Source: Phytophthora colocasiae
Lineage: Eukaryota; Oomycota; Peronosporomycetes; Peronosporales; Peronosporaceae
Direction: 5' to 3'
Length of the DNA: 64,000 nt
Assembly (NCBI GenBank): GCA_018806915.1
Contig: JAGKQI010000072.1
Coordinates: forward strand, 1 to 64,000
The notes beneath the pieces were generated by a model. That model made no database searches, had not been told where the DNA came from, and was given only the letters and a program-made list of their open reading frames with translations. The number at the start of each line of letters is the position of its first letter. The first letter of the stretch is position 1. The position numbers and the translations under genes are program-made. Positions 20,534-29,423 of the stretch are shown one piece after another.

Positions 20534-22559
20534 GATGTTCAACTTGCGCACTGAGCTGGTGAATATGCAGTACACTCTCGAAGATGTCGACATGGTCGAA
20601 ATGTTGCTCGAGAGTCTGCCTGAGCTAGCGGAGTTCGAGACTTTGAAGTCGTCAGTTCGCTATGGAGCCGATACTAGTGTATACACACCCACCAAGGTCC
20701 GTGAACTCATACGAGCAGCAGCATCACGTCAGACTGAGTTTCACGGTAAGCGTGGGACTGGAACGGGGCAGAATATGAGTCAGAAAAGCGCTGGAAACAA
20801 AGCTGGTGCTAAAGGAAAGCCCGAAAATCAGCAACAGCAGAAGCTTACCCTTGGGTCCAAAGGATATAAAGAGGGTAGGAAGTGTTACGCGTGTGGTAGT
20901 GGAGACCATATCAGAGCTAACTGCCCACAGAAGTCGAAACAGAACGCCATCAGTGCAGGGGACAATGACCAGAAGCAGAAACAGCGAGGTCTCTGTACGC
21001 TTCGACGCACAAACGCGATCACCAAGATCCCACGTCATGACGAAGTATCAGGACAAGGAGTGGTGACTGGCGTGCTGGATGCGGAGCCCAACACGGTTTT
21101 TAGTGTTGATTCAAGTGGTCAAGTTCTGGATGTGACAGAAAAAGAGTGCGAAGCTGTCGAGGACAGTACCGTTGGTTGGTGGTATTTTGATACGGCGTCG
21201 AACGCCCATGTGACCGGAAATCGCGCTCAATACGTGAGTTTCACTGAAGATACAACAACCAGCCAAAGTGTGCATGGTGTCACACCGAACTTAGCATCCA
21301 AGATTGCCGGAGTTGGAACTGTTGCTGTGAAAACGTGGGTGGATGGTGTGGAGAAAGTGTTCCACATCGAAGATGTATGCTACGTCCCAGACGCGGAGTA
21401 TGGGTTGTTTTCACCTGGACTTGCACTTAAACAAGGATTTGATTTCAAACAAGAGCATGCGACAATGAACTTTCGAGTACTGCTAAGAGGCGAAGAGGTG
21501 GCGATCGCTACACCGCATGACTCAACGTGGGGCTTCATTGCCGAGTTTACAGCGTCAAAGGAGCAGGCGGAACGTTCAGGCCCACCAATATGCAATTTCA
21601 CTGCAGCTGAAGGTGTTGCTCCGTTGAAGACGTGGCATGAGAGACTAGGCCATACATGTCCTCAGTACCTGAAGACCATGGTTGATCAAGGACTCGTCAA
21701 AGGAATGATGCTTAGCCAAAGACAACAGAACCAGGCATGTGATGCCTGTCACGTTGGCAAGCAGAAGCGAGCCCGTCGCAGGAAGAAGCTCAACCGCAAA
21801 ACGCGAGTGCCGAATCAACTTGTATACGCAGACCTACTGATACCAAGTGAGGGTAATGGTACTCGTTACGAGGCGGTACTGATTATCATGGACGGACACT
21901 CAAGGTTCGTCACGATGCATCTGCTAAAGAGCAAGACGGCTGAGGAGGTAAACGCTCGCATCAAGGAGTACGTGGCCTGGGCGGAACGTCAAGCTCGACG
22001 TAGCCAGACTGACGGTGAAGCAGAGATCAAGTACCCTGTTCGACAAATTCTAACGGACAAAGGCGGTGAGTTCGTAAACTCGATGATAGCGAGCTGGTAC
22101 GCGAGCAAAGGCATCGAGCACGTAAAAGTGGGGCCGAAAAGCTCTCAGTTGAACTTGTGTGAGCGCGCGCACCAGTCAATCGTGGAAATGACCAAGTCAA
22201 TGATGCATCACGCAGGTTTCCCACGTTCATTGTGGCCTGAAGCCCTTCGAAACGCTATCTACGTGAAAAACCGGGTATACAACAAAGGCACGAACGCTAT
22301 CCCATTCGAACAAATGTTTGGGAGCAAACCAGACATTCATCATATCAGGACATTTGGGTCGTTGGCGTACGTGCACGTCCCCGTAGCACCGGGGAGGCGC
22401 AAATATCACGATAACGTCAAACTGGGTTTCGTGCTGGGCTATGCCGAAGATGTTGTTGGATGCAAGGTGTATTTCCCGGTGAACACACTGCAAAGTTCGT
22501 GCCTGACTTGCGAGTGTCCGAGGACGTCATGTATCGCGATCGTCATACTGTTGATTTGA
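20472..22559 (+). CDS. Copia Gag C-terminus, protease and integrase
   Basis: Domains in order: the rest of capsid (MLLESLPELAEFETL), a CCHC knuckle CYACGSGDHIRANC (about 20883), aspartic protease WYFDTASNAHVTG (about 21180), pre-integrase with WHERLGHTCPQYL and CDACHVGKQKR, then integrase with D in YADLLIPSEG, D in LTDKGGEF and E in NLCERAHQS, and FEQMFGSKPDIHHIRTFG at the end of the core. A frameshift near 22480 passes the frame to the next segment. Confidence 0.88.
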   Translation: MTELWNTKLLPGGDANLHLCKMFNLRTELVNMQYTLEDVDMVEMLLESLPELAEFETLKSSVRYGADTSVYTPTKVRELIRAAASRQTEFHGKRGTGTGQNMSQKSAGNKAGAKGKPENQQQQKLTLGSKGYKEGRKCYACGSGDHIRANCPQKSKQNAISAGDNDQKQKQRGLCTLRRTNAITKIPRHDEVSGQGVVTGVLDAEPNTVFSVDSSGQVLDVTEKECEAVEDSTVGWWYFDTASNAHVTGNRAQYVSFTEDTTTSQSVHGVTPNLASKIAGVGTVAVKTWVDGVEKVFHIEDVCYVPDAEYGLFSPGLALKQGFDFKQEHATMNFRVLLRGEEVAIATPHDSTWGFIAEFTASKEQAERSGPPICNFTAAEGVAPLKTWHERLGHTCPQYLKTMVDQGLVKGMMLSQRQQNQACDACHVGKQKRARRRKKLNRKTRVPNQLVYADLLIPSEGNGTRYEAVLIIMDGHSRFVTMHLLKSKTAEEVNARIKEYVAWAERQARRSQTDGEAEIKYPVRQILTDKGGEFVNSMIASWYASKGIEHVKVGPKSSQLNLCERAHQSIVEMTKSMMHHAGFPRSLWPEALRNAIYVKNRVYNKGTNAIPFEQMFGSKPDIHHIRTFGSLAYVHVPVAPGRRKYHDNVKLGFVLGYAEDVVGCKVYFPVNTLQSSCLTCECPRTSCIAIVILLI

Positions 22560-23896
22560 ATGAACCTGATCTGGAGTCGCTAGTTTTCACAAGAATCTCT
22601 GGAAATGTTATCTGTGGTACAAGTGACGATGAAGAAATGGGCACAGCTATAAGTGAGGGTGAACATGAATCTACGCGCAGAGAAAGCGTATTCGAGCCTC
22701 CAGTTAGTAACGAGACCATGATGTTGGATAACACCTGTGAACTCGAAGAAGGCGCAAGAGTTGAATCAAGTCTCGGTGAAGTGGACGACAATGCACCCTC
22801 TAGCACCAAGAGAGTGTATACGGAGACAGGCTGTGAAATGTTGGCTGGTTTAGCTGATACCGGTGGAATTGAAACCGAGTCCGTAGTTGGAGTACACGGG
22901 TCTGTTCTGAGTGAGCAAGAAGATGCAGAGATCTACAGTGAAGCTGCCGAACTTAACAGTGTTCAAGATGACCCATGCTCAGGTAACGATCAGGACCAGG
23001 ACTTCAACACAGAAATAGATGATACATTCACAGTAGCCAGTGTATTTGCTCCGGTAAGTGAAAGAAACTGCAGTATCATGGAGGACATGGTGGCAGAGTA
23101 TGACGGTGATCTGGGTGAGTCAAGCACCGGCCAAATGGAGTCGGAAACCGAAACCGGGGGCGAAACTCCAAGACTCACAACTAAACGTATTCACCGCGAT
23201 GAAACGCCCTCTGAAGAAGAGCGAGTAGAGCGCGCAGCAGATAAAACGACACCAAAAAGAACCCGCACTGGACTCAGAGAAGCGCACGAGCGTCGTCGAC
23301 CGGGTTACCTGGACGACTACGTTGTGAACGCGTTGCAGAATACAAACCGAGTTCTCGATGTAAATGGCAAACCTATTCGAGCAAGCGATGTGAAGATCCC
23401 ACGCAACCATCGTGAAGCCATGCGATCCAAGTTTGCAGATTTCTGGAGACTTGCAGAATTGGAAGAGATGGCAGCACTCAAGGCCAAGGGAGTCCTCAAA
23501 GAAATTCCTGGCTCGGAAATGCCCAAGGATGCTCGTGCCATTAACACAATGTGGGTCTACGCGCTAAAGTCCGACCACCAGGGGTACATTATCCGGTTTA
23601 AAGGACGGACTGTGGCGCTGGGGAACCACCAGAGGCCTGGAATTGATTTCCAAGAAACGTTTTCTCCTGTAGCGAGAATGTCTTCGTTTCGGCTGTTACT
23701 GGCACTTGCCGCAGCGTTGAATTTGCTGGTATTCGGTGGAGACATCAACACAGCTTACCTGAACGCGTGGCTCAACATTCCTCAATATGTGAGATCTATA
23801 CCAGGTTTTCCGTGTGATATCGATGGCCACGTGTATATGGTGATGCGAGCACTGTATGGACTAAGACAGTCTGGACGCGAATGGAATTCGAGCTAA
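22460..23896 (+). CDS. Copia integrase tail and reverse transcriptase, first part
   Basis: Continues pol in another frame from about 22480. A long acidic linker (22560-23230) leads to RT with NTMWVYALKSD, FQETFSPVARMSSFR, GGDINTAYLNAWL and ALYGLRQSGREWN. It stops at 23896 because of one extra or missing base after GREWN. Protein continuity resumes immediately in the next frame. Confidence 0.87.
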   Translation: MQGVFPGEHTAKFVPDLRVSEDVMYRDRHTVDLNEPDLESLVFTRISGNVICGTSDDEEMGTAISEGEHESTRRESVFEPPVSNETMMLDNTCELEEGARVESSLGEVDDNAPSSTKRVYTETGCEMLAGLADTGGIETESVVGVHGSVLSEQEDAEIYSEAAELNSVQDDPCSGNDQDQDFNTEIDDTFTVASVFAPVSERNCSIMEDMVAEYDGDLGESSTGQMESETETGGETPRLTTKRIHRDETPSEEERVERAADKTTPKRTRTGLREAHERRRPGYLDDYVVNALQNTNRVLDVNGKPIRASDVKIPRNHREAMRSKFADFWRLAELEEMAALKAKGVLKEIPGSEMPKDARAINTMWVYALKSDHQGYIIRFKGRTVALGNHQRPGIDFQETFSPVARMSSFRLLLALAAALNLLVFGGDINTAYLNAWLNIPQYVRSIPGFPCDIDGHVYMVMRALYGLRQSGREWNSS

Positions 23897-24237
23897 ATCA
23901 GTGGATGCTGAATCGCGGATTCCAGAGATCGCTGACTGAGCCATGCCTGTATTTCCTACTTGAAGCTGATACAATCGCCTACGTGCTTATTTACGTCGAT
24001 GATATTCTCGTGGCAACAAACCATGAAGACTTCAAGGTGAAGCTCTTCAGCGATCTGAACGAAGTGTATGGAATCAAGGACCAGGGCTTCTATCTCAGTA
24101 CTTGGGAATTGAAGTCAGTCAGACAAGTACGCATATTACTATCCGACAAGAAAAGTATGCACGCGAGATACTACAGAAGTTCGGGTTCGATGGTGCGCAT
24201 GCAGTTGGAAATCCCATGGAAACTAACGCGCGACTAG
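23881..24237 (+). CDS. Copia reverse transcriptase, YVDD segment
   Basis: Short frame carrying LNQWMLNRGFQRS and the catalytic box LIYVDDILVAT (YVDD at 23992-24003). A frameshift near 24095, after YGIKDQG, passes to the next frame; the remaining residues to 24237 are out of frame. Confidence 0.85.
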   Translation: MEFELNQWMLNRGFQRSLTEPCLYFLLEADTIAYVLIYVDDILVATNHEDFKVKLFSDLNEVYGIKDQGFYLSTWELKSVRQVRILLSDKKSMHARYYRSSGSMVRMQLEIPWKLTRD

Positions 24238-24971
24238 TACCTGTTCAGGATGATGGAGAAAACGATACCAGTTTTCCCTATCGCGAGGCGATCGGAATGG
24301 TGATGTATCTGGCGACTAGCACCAGGCCGGATTTAGCATTTGTCGTGAGCCAGCTGAGCCGCTTCGTGGCAAAACCCTCAACGAAGCACGTCGGAACCTT
24401 GAAGCGCGTGCTTCGATACCTGGTAGGGACAGTCGACTATGGAATTTCCTACGAAAGAGCGGAACATGTCGACGGTGACGTCGTGCTTAACGGTTATTGT
24501 GACAGCGACTGGGCCAATGATCAAGAATCTCGCAAGAGTACAACGGGATTCGTCTTCACACTTGCCGGTGGCGCAGTTTCCTGGATGTCAAGAAAGCAAA
24601 GCATCGTGGCCTTGTCGACGGCAGAGGCGGAATACATCGCAGCATGTGAAGCAACGATGGAGGCTATCGCAGAAAGCAACATCCTACAAGAGATTTTACC
24701 GAAGAAAGCTGTGGAATTAAAGCTGGGCATCGACAATCAAGCAGCGCTCATAATGGCTACAAATCCGACTTATAGTCGGCGCACAAGGCACATCGAGCTG
24801 CGTTGGCACTTCGTGCGAGAGCAAGTGGAAAAGGGTGCCATCCATTTGCACAAGATCAAAGGAAATGTTAATCCAGCAGACTTCTTCACCAAACCTTTGG
24901 ACAAAGTTCGGCTAAAGACCCTGTTGCACTTGATCGGGATTGGCAGCCAGAAGGACCTACAGCAACCGTAG
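24102..24971 (+). CDS. Copia RT C-terminus and RNase H
   Basis: Encodes YLATSTRPDLAFVVSQLSR, LKRVLRYLVGT and the RNase H signatures GYCDSDWANDQESRKSTTG, LSTAEAEYIAACEA and the final NPADFFTKPL, all characteristic of copia Pol ends. It terminates at TAG 24971, 40 bp before the 3' LTR. An earlier in-frame start is not expected because this is part of a polyprotein. Confidence 0.88.
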   Translation: MGIEVSQTSTHITIRQEKYAREILQKFGFDGAHAVGNPMETNARLVPVQDDGENDTSFPYREAIGMVMYLATSTRPDLAFVVSQLSRFVAKPSTKHVGTLKRVLRYLVGTVDYGISYERAEHVDGDVVLNGYCDSDWANDQESRKSTTGFVFTLAGGAVSWMSRKQSIVALSTAEAEYIAACEATMEAIAESNILQEILPKKAVELKLGIDNQAALIMATNPTYSRRTRHIELRWHFVREQVEKGAIHLHKIKGNVNPADFFTKPLDKVRLKTLLHLIGIGSQKDLQQP

Positions 24972-24998
24972 TAGTTCTCTTGGTGATCGAAGCTATGC

Positions 24999-25011
24999 TT
25001 CGAGAAGGGTG
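24999..25011 (+). promoter_or_regulatory. Copia polypurine tract
   Basis: CGAGAAGGGTG ends directly at the 3' LTR start at 25012. It is a purine-rich run where plus-strand DNA synthesis would start. Confidence 0.7.
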
Positions 25012-25343
25012 TGTTGGAATTCGTATTGATCTGGCCTAAAACAGTAAGGAGCTGTTGCTAGCGGTAAAAGGACCAGCGACAGCGGAGAGAAGACCAGCAG
25101 CAGCGGAACCAGCAGCAGTGTGTCCAGCGGGAGCGGCAACTGGGACGTTGGGGAAGCTACGGGTGAGAACGCTGGAGAAGATGAAGCACAGGCCGTACAT
25201 GTAGCACCTGAAGGAACGAGCTGAGCTCGTTGAGATTGCTAGCAGAACAGAGAGGAACAAGGCTAACAATCAATCTATCAGTCTTTCATTTCCTTTGAGG
25301 TGCACAAATCAAACTACTGGCCTAACCGATCCACTTCCCAACA
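25012..25343 (+). repeat. Copia 3' LTR
   Basis: 332 bp. I found no difference from 19744-20075 in a base-by-base reading. It is followed by the duplication TGATC at 25344-25348. Confidence 0.95.
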
Positions 25344-26625
25344 TGATCAGCTACGGCGTGAGCGGTATTACAATCAGAAGGTCAGGAACAGCGTACACTT
25401 CAAGGTGGGCGATACAGCGTGGCTCTTTAAGCCTCCTAGAGGAACTGGTGCGACGAAGCTTGCCCATCAGTGGGTCGGTCCCGTGAAATTGACAGCAGAC
25501 GGAGGCTTCGACAACTGGATCGTCCGAAGAGAAGACACAGGCGAGGAGTTGGTTGCTCACTGCAGCTTCCTGATCTCGTACTACAGACCGAGGAGTCAGT
25601 TGACAGCGATAGCTGACCAGATACTGGAAGACATGGCCAAGGATGAGGAGCTGTTTGGGGGCGATGACGTTGAATACGGGTTGAACGACACTGCAGCGGC
25701 GACAGAACCAGCATCTGTAGCAGAAGGTGAACTTGTACCTGAATATACGACACGTACGACCGTCAGTATCCAAGATAACGCTCGAACAACGGAGATGGCC
25801 ACAATACCGAAAAGTGCAGCGGGTTCGAGAACGGAGGAGAATCACAGAGAACGTGACGACACGGTAGGCCAGCTAGGAGATTCAAGAATAGCTATGACGT
25901 CTGCAGAAGTTGAAACGGAGGACCCGGATAAGGCAGCAGGCACCGGACAAGATCAGCGGGTACCAAATGCAACTACTACGCTGTCTACCGAAGACCAAGC
26001 AGCGATTACGGTGGCGAACAATGGTGTCACAACAACACCGGCGACGAAGCCACGAAAGCGAAAGCGCACTGAAGCTCAAAGACCAAATGAGCAACAGGAG
26101 CAGCAGGCCAAACGACGTGCAGAAACAGAAGCGCGAGAGGCACGAGCAGCTCGACGGAGTGCTCTACGTAACCAGCCGACGGAGACAAACGCCAAGGAAA
26201 TGGGTACAGCTACGAATCGCGGGGTTCCAAGCCCTTCGACGACCTACGGAGATGACACCACGGCGAATAGCAATGCAGACGTCCCAGCAGGTGCACGAAC
26301 TGAAGCGAACGGACCTGGAAATAAAGGTGGTGCCGCTCGAGCTTTGCGTGGACATGGACAAGGACGTTGGCCATCAGCAACCAAAGTTATTATGTCCGAA
26401 GCAGGCGCTGGAACTGTCATTGAGCGAGGACAGCGCGAGGTCAAGAACAAGGCAGGACGCTATGAGACCCAGTATCGAGTTGAATACCAAGATCGACCAG
26501 GTGGACCAGTGGTACCAGCCTGGCTCACTGCCCAACAGTTCGAGCAGCTATTCGACGAAGGAAAGATCGGGGACGATCTTAAGGCGGGGGATGGCGTGTG
26601 GACGATTAGGAATTTACGCCCCTAA
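25344..26625 (+). CDS. Gypsy A Pol C-terminus (integrase tail, chromodomain-like end)
   Basis: Continues the integrase interrupted at 19743. It begins with the GPY/F-type region HFKVGDTAWLF and RHQWVGPVKL-like sequence (seen as AHQWVGPVKLTADG), followed by a long hydrophilic linker rich in T, E and Q with KPRKRKRT (about 26050). The last 55 residues (YRVEYQDRPGGPVVPAWLTA, about 26467-26526, to the end) look like a chromodomain or chromo-shadow fold, which in chromoviruses targets integration to chromatin. The stop codon at 26623-26625 lies 29 bp inside the 3' LTR. Confidence 0.78.
26581..26596 (+). promoter_or_regulatory. Gypsy A polypurine tract
   Basis: AAGGCGGGGGATGGCG, purine-rich, ends immediately before the 3' LTR. 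Confidence 0.65.
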
Positions 26626-27563
26626 AAAGCAACTTTTCAAGAGACAGCACTACAAGACGGAGATTATCGACCTCACAGATGACGGCGACGGCTAAGGAAG
26701 TTAACTTGCAGTCAATTGGGGACGACAGCAGGTTGGACGGTGACTACAAGGCTACGGAGACCGGAAGATACTGGACGACGTTGAAGTTCAAGGCCAATGG
26801 CTACGATGGAAGATCGCAGCAGGAGGAACGACTCAGCGGTGGACTAGCAGCACACAAGTGGAGTACTGGGACGGGCGACGTGAGTACGAGGAGGGGAACG
26901 GTGGAGAAGACGCGTAAGGAGTCGCCGAAGGAAGATCCTGGCGGTGGCAGCCGGCATACTTAGGTTAGGAGTAGTATAGTGGGCGGCGGTAGTTAGGAGA
27001 GCTCTTTGGCGTGCGGACTGGCCGTCGAACCTCTCAGTTACGATTTCGCACGGTTGTGAGGAGTTAAGTAACTAAGACTTACGCGTGGAGTACTGCGGCA
27101 ACTGGCCGGCTTCACCCAACAGCATTTTGGGGGTTATCTAGGGGAGTGGCCTTGTTCTGCGGTATACTGACCGGCAGGGACCTCTGGGTAATACGTTCAG
27201 GAGGCACGAAGTTCTGAGGTACGAAGATGAGGATGCATGCGTAGTGTGGCGGGGATCGCGGCTAGCTACCGCGCAGTTGTGGTGCTTATTGATAGCGTCT
27301 CGACTCAAGGGTGTCCACTTCAACTTCAATGTGGTGGTGCATTCGTCTTGTATAATGTATATTGTATTGGGATTAGCACGAGGACAAGCTACTAGTCTAC
27401 CCAAGGCTGTGGTTGCTATCAAACGTCTTCTCCCTAGCCGTCTCTACTGGACAATGTCCATCAGGGTCTCTCTGGTGACGTGATGACTCTAGTTCCTGCT
27501 TGCGTGACCACTGGCTCCCTCCAAGTTGGAATTTCAAGGCGTAAGGAGGAAGTAGTGTCGACA
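26597..27563 (+). repeat. Gypsy A 3' LTR (uninterrupted, 967 bp)
   Basis: TGTGGACG to GTCGACA. It is the intact reference that defines the exact boundaries of Ngaro-1 in the 5' LTR. It is followed by the GCCT duplication at 27564-27567. Confidence 0.95.
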
Positions 27564-28850
27564 GCCTGAGGAAGATGACAATGTGTGGTATCGCCCAATG
27601 TTTCAGACTATGATATGGTAGCTTTTCACGTCTTCGCTCAAGTGATTTTCTTCTTCAAGATCCTTCGATGCCAGCTGGATGGAAAGCATCGATGCTGCCG
27701 TTGTGGTGGAGACATACCCTGCGGGAATGGAAACGAATTCAGTGGCCAGATCGAACGTTGCTGTTCAATAGAATACGAGAGCTACAATTCGCATTGTATA
27801 GCCCAATTTGGTGGAGTACGATGCCAGAGTTTCAGGTTTTGAATGAACATGGGACTGAAAGAGACTTGAAACCTTTGGGATCTGAAACTTCGAAACCTGT
27901 GCCGAACACTGGCGAAAAACGAATTTCTCTGCTTTGCAAATTTTTCTGGACGAAAACCGCAATTGGCCAACGTCTGCTGCCTTTTTCAGCAAGCGCTGAG
28001 GGTAACAGTTAGATCCAGAATAGTTCCGCATGACATGTTCCTACTTTATCGACAATTGACGCAAGTATTTCGTCGAGTACTTCCAAACTCTCGAGAAGGT
28101 GGAATTCAGGCTATCGAACATTCACTTGTGCCGCCCGTGTTCGGGATGGCTGTCGCTGCCTCAGACCCAACAGAGCACACAGTTCGGTTTTTCCCTGGAT
28201 TGCGGACTCACGATTGGAGTATGCTTCTTCAAAGGTACCTGAACTGATGCATCACCCACTAGAGGATTTGGGATGTCCTAGGCAACGAATACATCAAACG
28301 TTGTCCAGCTTACTATCACTCCGAGGTTTCTTTCTTCCTGTGGTGCATGATGTGATGTTGCGATTGTATTTCGGAGACTTAATTGTGGGCTCGCGATTAT
28401 ATTTCCTGAAATCACTCAATCCGGCAATTCAAGAATGTGAGCGTCCAAGCTGCCACTCGATTGAAACAGTTGAGCATTGCCTTTTTGCGTGTCCAGCATT
28501 GGCTGCAACATGGCTCCTGATATGGACTCCATGGAAATGTTTCTTTCGGTCATCATTGACTTGGCGGTTGTTGCTATTTCCGCAGCCTCGTGATATTCAA
28601 AGCACCTGGAGGAGCAACCAAAAAGTACTTCTTATACTGTGGAAAGTTCAAACAGCTATTGTTTTTCATGCGGTTTGGAGACTTCGGAATGACATTTACT
28701 TCCGTCAAATATTAGCACAAACGCCAAATATCCCAACCAACCTGCAAAATTCCTTCAAGACGCACTGCCAATTTATCTACCATCACGCGGTTGAACTTGA
28801 TTGTGATCGATCTACTCTGGAGAGGCTAGCCCGAAAACTGGGTTGAATCA
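27564..28850 (+). mobile_element. L1-like LINE, right half
   Basis: Continuation of the LINE cut at 5695. Joined at GCCT, the frame reads SAQP-EEDDNVWYRPMFQTM, then a frameshift near 27612 leads to DFLLQDPSMPAGWKASM and so on to 28012. Further frames (27963-28247 and 28214-28846) carry the C-terminal reverse-transcriptase zinc-binding region, with C-x4-C and H-C-x4-C spacing in ECERPSCHSIETVEHCLFAC (about 28433-28492). The last frame ends at TGA 28846. No poly(A) or simple-repeat tail is visible. Confidence 0.8.
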
Positions 28851-29423
28851 ACGACAAATAACATCTGGATTCCGCAGGTTTAGTGTAGCTTTAGAATCTT
28901 GAGATAGAATCACACAGATGAGAAATCCGCTAACTAGTTAATCAACTCATTTTCTTCTTCTTGATAATTGCTGCAACGGCTTTGTTTGCCGTCTTGTGAC
29001 TTGATGTTCATGCTGTTGATACTACATGTACCACCTGTAATGCCATCTTAGCCTGAGTCACAGGAATCCACCGATTTTTTGTTTAACAGCGAGTAATAGT
29101 GGAGGTTGTAAGAGCTATCCGAAGCATAACGTTTCGTACAGCTTCCTCAAGACAACCAATAATTGTGTCTCCTTTCAAGAATCTGCCAGTCGAGATATCT
29201 GCGCTGAATTCATAGCATCCACCACAACCAGAGCATTCGCAAGACCATTGTCGAGTTGATTAATCTTGCTTGCAGAAACGCAAACTACAAACCACGGGTT
29301 TAGTTCCATCCATCTAGGACCCAGAATTGGCGTTTTGTGACTGAAGTCCGTGGTGAGATTGATGATGCTTCTTTGAGGCCGGAAACGCCTCCACAGGACT
29401 TCATTCTCAAATTTACGGTGTCC
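28851..29423. other. Non-coding stretch with duplicated upstream region of DWTF genes
   Basis: No convincing coding frame. From about 29060 it is similar to 35925-36180 (shared ACAGCGAGTAATAGTGG and GTTGTAAGAGCTATCCGAAG), which precedes copy P5. The shared sequence is therefore the 5' flank of a duplicated gene unit and may contain its promoter. I cannot identify a core promoter motif with confidence. Confidence 0.6.

Larger units (their letters stand above)
19744..25343 (+). mobile_element. Ty1/copia element, complete, inside gypsy A
   Basis: A 5600-bp element with 332-bp LTRs (19744-20075 and 25012-25343) that I read as identical, TG...CA ends, 5-bp duplication TGATC, a primer site matching an internal part of initiator tRNA-Met, and a purine tract before the 3' LTR. 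The order protease, integrase, RT, RNase H defines the copia type. Identical LTRs imply a very recent insertion, although the coding region has four frameshifts. Confidence 0.95.
5696..27563 (+). mobile_element. Ty3/gypsy element A with two nested insertions
   Basis: LTR retrotransposon in the order LTR, primer site, gag, protease-RT-RNase H-integrase, LTR. The 5' LTR is 5696-6227 plus 12449-12883 and the 3' LTR is 26597-27563, each 967 bp after removing the Ngaro insertion. The ends are TG...CA and the duplication is GCCT. Total span is 21868 bp; without the Ngaro (6221 bp) and the copia element with its duplication (5605 bp) it is about 10.0 kb. The LTRs differ at only a few bases, so the insertion is young. 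Its target was the LINE. Confidence 0.93.
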
